Source of the DNA: Campylobacterales bacterium
GTDB lineage: Bacteria; Campylobacterota; Campylobacteria; Campylobacterales; Sulfurovaceae
DNA length: 64,000 nucleotides
Direction of reading: 5' to 3'
Assembly (NCBI GenBank): GCA_014763895.1
Contig: JACXUM010000001.1
Location: 1-64,000, forward strand
The notes below the pieces were generated by a model that saw nothing but the letters and a program-made list of their open reading frames with translations, made no database searches and was not told the origin of the DNA. Both the position numbers and the translations under genes were made by a program. Positions 62,720 to 64,000 of this stretch are shown here, piece after piece (position 1 is the stretch's first letter; every line of letters begins with the position of its first letter).

Positions 62720-62783
62720 CATTCTAGGCATTAAAAATGAAAATGCAATATAATTTATAAAATAAAAAAAGGAGGTGTGCAAT

Positions 62784-63326
62784 ATGAGCCAGGAGAGCGA
62801 AAATCTTCAGGAAGAACAGGCACAGGCAGAACAGAGTCAAATGCCAGAAGAGACTACACAAGAGGATCTTTTAGCACAAGCCCAGGCAGAGGCGAATGAA
62901 TATAAAGATAAATATATTCGTGCATATGCCGACTTTGAAAACTCCAAAAAACGTTTAGAAAAAGATAAAGCAAATGCTGTTGCGTATGCAAATGAAAGTT
63001 TTGCAAAAGACATTCTTGCCGTGATCGATTCTTTCGAACAGGCATTGGCATCGATCGAGAGTGCGGAGGGGGAAAGTGCCTCTGAAGTTCTTGAAAAGAT
63101 GAAAGAGGGTGTTAGATTGACATATGAGCAGCTGAAGAAAGTACTGGAAAAACATCAGATTAGAGAGATTGGATGCGAAGGTGCATTTGATCCTGAGGTA
63201 CATCAAGTGATCATGCAGGTTGACAGCCAGGGCCATCATGCCGGCGAGATTGTGCAGGTGATGCAAAAAGGGTATATGATCAAAGACAGAGTGCTTAGAC
63301 CTGCTATGGTCAGTACTGCAAAATAA
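62784..63326 (+). CDS. grpE: nucleotide exchange factor GrpE
   Basis: The 180-residue protein releases ADP from DnaK. It has a glutamine/glutamate-rich disordered N terminus, a long dimerising helix (ANEYKDKYIRAYADFENSKKR) and the C-terminal beta domain with VLEKHQIREIGCEGAFDPEVHQVIMQ and RPAMVSTAK. I start at the ATG at 62784 because GGAGG lies 8 nt upstream; an upstream GTG overlaps that site. No hrcA precedes it; rpsO does. dnaK follows after 28 bp. Confidence 0.94.
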   Translation: MSQESENLQEEQAQAEQSQMPEETTQEDLLAQAQAEANEYKDKYIRAYADFENSKKRLEKDKANAVAYANESFAKDILAVIDSFEQALASIESAEGESASEVLEKMKEGVRLTYEQLKKVLEKHQIREIGCEGAFDPEVHQVIMQVDSQGHHAGEIVQVMQKGYMIKDRVLRPAMVSTAK

Positions 63327-63354
63327 ATGGATATATTAAAAAAAAGGATGAAAA

Positions 63355-64000
63355 ATGGGTAAAGTATTGGGAATCGACTTAGGAACAACAAACTCTGCAA
63401 TGGCAGTGTATATCAATGGTGAAGCAGCGATCATCAACAATAAAGAAGGTAAAAACACAACACCTTCGATCGTTGCTTTTACAGATAAAGGGGAGGTGCT
63501 TGTTGGTGAAACAGCTAAAAGACAAGCCGTTACTAACCCTGAAAAAACAATCTATTCAATTAAGAGAATTATGGGATTGATGTGTGATGAGGAAAAAGCA
63601 GCTGAAGCCAAAGAGAGACTTCCATATCACATTATCGATAGAAACGGTGCATGTGCGATCGAAGTAGCAGGTAAAACTTATACGCCGCAGGAAATTTCTG
63701 CAAAAGTATTGATGAAACTTAAAGAAGATGCAGAAGCATATCTTGGTGAGACTGTAACAGATGCGGTTATTACAGTTCCTGCGTATTTTAACGATGCGCA
63801 AAGAAAAGCGACAAAAGAAGCAGGAACAATCGCTGGATTAAACGTACTGAGAATCATCAATGAGCCTACATCGGCTGCACTTGCATACGGATTGGATAAG
63901 AAAGGATCTGAGCAGATCGTCGTTTACGATCTTGGTGGTGGTACATTCGACGTTACTGCACTGGAAACAGGTGACGGTGTGGTTGAAGTTATGTCGACAG
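63355..64000 (+). CDS. dnaK: molecular chaperone DnaK, N-terminal part (3' end outside window)
   Basis: The first 215 residues of Hsp70 are present. They start [19 protein letters not shown], the phosphate 1 motif, and include [33 protein letters not shown] and the phosphate 2 motif [24 protein letters not shown] is the ribosome site. It is the second gene of the grpE transcript, and the chain continues beyond the window. DnaK works with GrpE here and with the DnaJ encoded about 5 kb upstream. Confidence 0.97.
   Translation, partial: MGKVLGIDLGTTNSAMAVYINGEAAIINNKEGKNTTPSIVAFTDKGEVLVGETAKRQAVTNPEKTIYSIKRIMGLMCDEEKAAEAKERLPYHIIDRNGACAIEVAGKTYTPQEISAKVLMKLKEDAEAYLGETVTDAVITVPAYFNDAQRKATKEAGTIAGLNVLRIINEPTSAALAYGLDKKGSEQIVVYDLGGGTFDVTALETGDGVVEVMST

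Noticed and set aside
62728-62746. GCATT-N9-AATGC upstream of grpE as CIRCE
   Set aside because: The spacer of 9 fits, but the arms do not match TTAGCACTC and are only 5 bp.
1-64000. CRISPR arrays, insertion sequences, prophage or integrative elements
   Set aside because: No direct-repeat/spacer pattern, transposase, integrase or att-like duplication around the tRNA-Leu was found by reading.

Overview
The window looks like a chromosomal stretch of a Campylobacterota (epsilonproteobacterial) bacterium, probably close to Sulfurovum/Sulfurimonas. This is inferred from the gene families and from remembered gene orders, not from a database search. The pointers are: kdsA-ribH-nusB; purD-RDD-lptD-PRT-pnp-atpE; the futalosine-route menaquinone gene mqnC; the cbb3-oxidase assembly pair ccoI-ccoS; pseudopilins with Ala before the cleavage site; and sigma70 promoters that are often only a TATAAT box. 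I see no insertion sequence, prophage, integrase, CRISPR array or rRNA operon. There is one tRNA gene, tRNA-Leu(GAG).

Layout. 1-1.9 kb: end of a nucleotide-sugar operon (UDP-glucose dehydrogenase, UDP-glucuronate 4-epimerase, a membrane-anchored PTP-type phosphatase). 1.9-5.7 kb: a YfaZ-like outer membrane protein, ccoI-ccoS, a small membrane protein. 5.8-12.5 kb: rho-murI, trpS, der, an MscS channel, a DUF3108 protein. 12.5-19.8 kb: a decayed small gene, a DMT exporter, kdsA-ribH-nusB-mqnC, an M16 protein without its zinc motif, recG. 19.8-27 kb: hpf and a five-gene operon for four pseudopilins plus a 1256-residue MshQ-like secreted protein. 27-30.4 kb: bamD and lon. 30.4-35.8 kb: a phosphorelay operon (PAS protein, Hpt protein, NIT hybrid kinase, stand-alone receiver). 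35.9-42.7 kb: uvrC, a DciA-like protein, a tiny lipoprotein, nadB, nhaD, guaA. 42.8-47 kb: sixA, htpG, a cation diffusion facilitator, hemD. 47-54.7 kb: a candidate 6S RNA, purD, RDD, lptD, a J-domain protein, a phosphoribosyltransferase, pnp, atpE. 54.7-62 kb: tRNA-Leu, HU, several small or poorly known genes, dnaJ, recR, a DHH phosphoesterase, an Rrf2 regulator. 62-64 kb: rpsO, grpE and the first third of dnaK.

Most genes are core housekeeping. The least explained parts are: (a) the pseudopilin/MshQ-like operon, which suggests a fibre or tip complex with a large adhesin but has no assembly genes nearby; (b) the phosphorelay operon, which has sensor, receivers and histidine phosphotransfer domain but no output gene; and (c) regulatory DNA. 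The regulatory DNA includes a nearly identical 21-nt element upstream of both htpG and grpE-dnaK, inverted repeats around the lon, hpf and rrf2 promoters, and a structured guaA leader.
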